Assembly (NCBI RefSeq): GCF_038050405.1
Contig: NZ_CP150901.1
Span: 4,385,874-4,449,873, forward strand
Source: Paraburkholderia sp. IMGN_8
GTDB lineage: Bacteria; Pseudomonadota; Gammaproteobacteria; Burkholderiales; Burkholderiaceae
Reading direction: 5' to 3'
Length of the DNA stretch: 64,000 nt
Part shown: piece after piece, positions 63,659 to 64,000 of the stretch
How positions within the stretch are numbered: the stretch's first letter is position 1
Layout: each line of letters begins with the position of its first letter
Position numbers and translations under genes: made by a program
Notes under the pieces: generated by a model
Seen by the model: only the letters and a program-made list of their open reading frames with translations
Database searches by the model: none
Told to the model about the DNA's origin: nothing

Positions 63659-64000
63659 GCGGCGTTCTCCTGTTGCTGCGCCGTGCCGCGCGCGCCGGTC
63701 GCCCATGCGAGCACGTCCTGGCTATCGGTTTCGCGCGACACGAGTTGCCGCACGATCCGGCCGCGTGCCATCACGAGTACGCGGTCGGTGATGTCGAGCA
63801 GTTCGATCAGATCGCTGGAAAACAGCAGGATGGCGGCGTCTTCCTGCGCGAGCCGGTCGAGCAGCCGGTAGATCTCCATCTTTGCCCCGATGTCGACGCC
63901 GACCGTCGGCTCGTCGAGCAGATAAACCGACGAAGCAGGGTCCGAGCCGCGGCTCAACCATTTCGCCAGCGCCACTTTCTGCTGGTTGCCGCCGGACAGA
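63655..64000 (-). CDS. CUT2-type sugar ABC transporter ATPase, C-terminal part
   Basis: The gene enters from the right edge. Visible are the ABC signature LSGGNQQKVALAKWL, Walker B region VYLLDEPTVGVDIGAKMEIY, the switch region LLFSSDLIELLDITDRVLVM and the C-terminus, matching the second half of RbsA-like ATPases. It reads leftward into the two permeases by ATGA overlap. Confidence 0.9.
   Translation of the reverse strand, partial: LSGGNQQKVALAKWLSRGSDPASSVYLLDEPTVGVDIGAKMEIYRLLDRLAQEDAAILLFSSDLIELLDITDRVLVMARGRIVRQLVSRETDSQDVLAWATGARGTAQQQENAA

Noticed and set aside
1..64000. CRISPR array, rRNA, tRNA or prophage genes
   Set aside because: No regularly spaced repeats, no rRNA/tRNA-like sequence and no phage structural or integrase proteins were seen.

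Overview
The window looks like chromosomal or megaplasmid DNA of a Burkholderiaceae member, most likely Paraburkholderia, Caballeronia or Burkholderia. The reasons are the high GC content, an OpcP-like porin, a phasin, a complete Tad pilus locus, CUT2 sugar ABC transporters and many small Burkholderia-style orphan proteins (DUF1488, DUF2442, DUF429 and LprI-like). I see no rRNA, tRNA, CRISPR array or intact transposase. The genus is inference from protein style, not from a marker gene.

Layout. 0-6.3 kb is a leftward accessory cluster: a complete 5-methylcytosine DNA methyltransferase followed by two full-length paralogues of unknown function that share a C-terminal EYPW block, and preceded by three further unknown proteins, two with a faintly similar hydrophobic core. 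A partial XRE-type HTH gene meets it at the left edge. No restriction endonuclease is recognisable. This is the best candidate for an undescribed system. An AT-rich stretch with a long inverted repeat (6.25-6.85 kb) lies on its upstream side. 6.8-14.8 kb carries small orphan genes (Phd-type antitoxin, LprI-like, DUF429, DUF1488, DUF2442, VOC), a response regulator divergent from a truncated GAF-HisKA kinase, and decayed remnants (phasin 3' end, SRAP 3' end).

14.7-21.3 kb is a catabolic module: a divergent IclR regulator, Rieske oxygenase, SDR dehydrogenase, flavin/[2Fe-2S] reductase, MFS importer and porin. Together these can admit, oxygenate and dehydrogenate an aromatic-type acid whose identity is not visible. 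Fragments of an SRAP (YedK-like) gene in the same orientation lie on both sides. 21.5-38 kb is a mosaic of an N-terminally truncated aldehyde dehydrogenase, a Uma2 nuclease-like protein, secreted proteins around a MarR regulator, a secreted dienelactone-hydrolase-like enzyme, an AOC-barrel-like secreted protein, a SAM methyltransferase with a decayed second copy, and two SDRs.

38.4-49.0 kb is a complete Tad/Flp pilus operon (flp, tadV, rcpC, rcpA, cpaD, tadZ, tadA, tadB, tadC, tadD, tadE, tadG), largely translationally coupled by ATGA or TGATG overlaps. 49-58.7 kb holds an ICMT-like membrane methyltransferase, a PII-like protein with its terminator, a membrane-anchored alpha/beta hydrolase, an intact phasin, a 1072-residue PAS-GGDEF-EAL protein and small orphan proteins. 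58.9-64 kb has two convergent CUT2-type ABC transporter sets: ATPase plus permease rightward, and ATPase (cut by the window edge) plus two permeases leftward.
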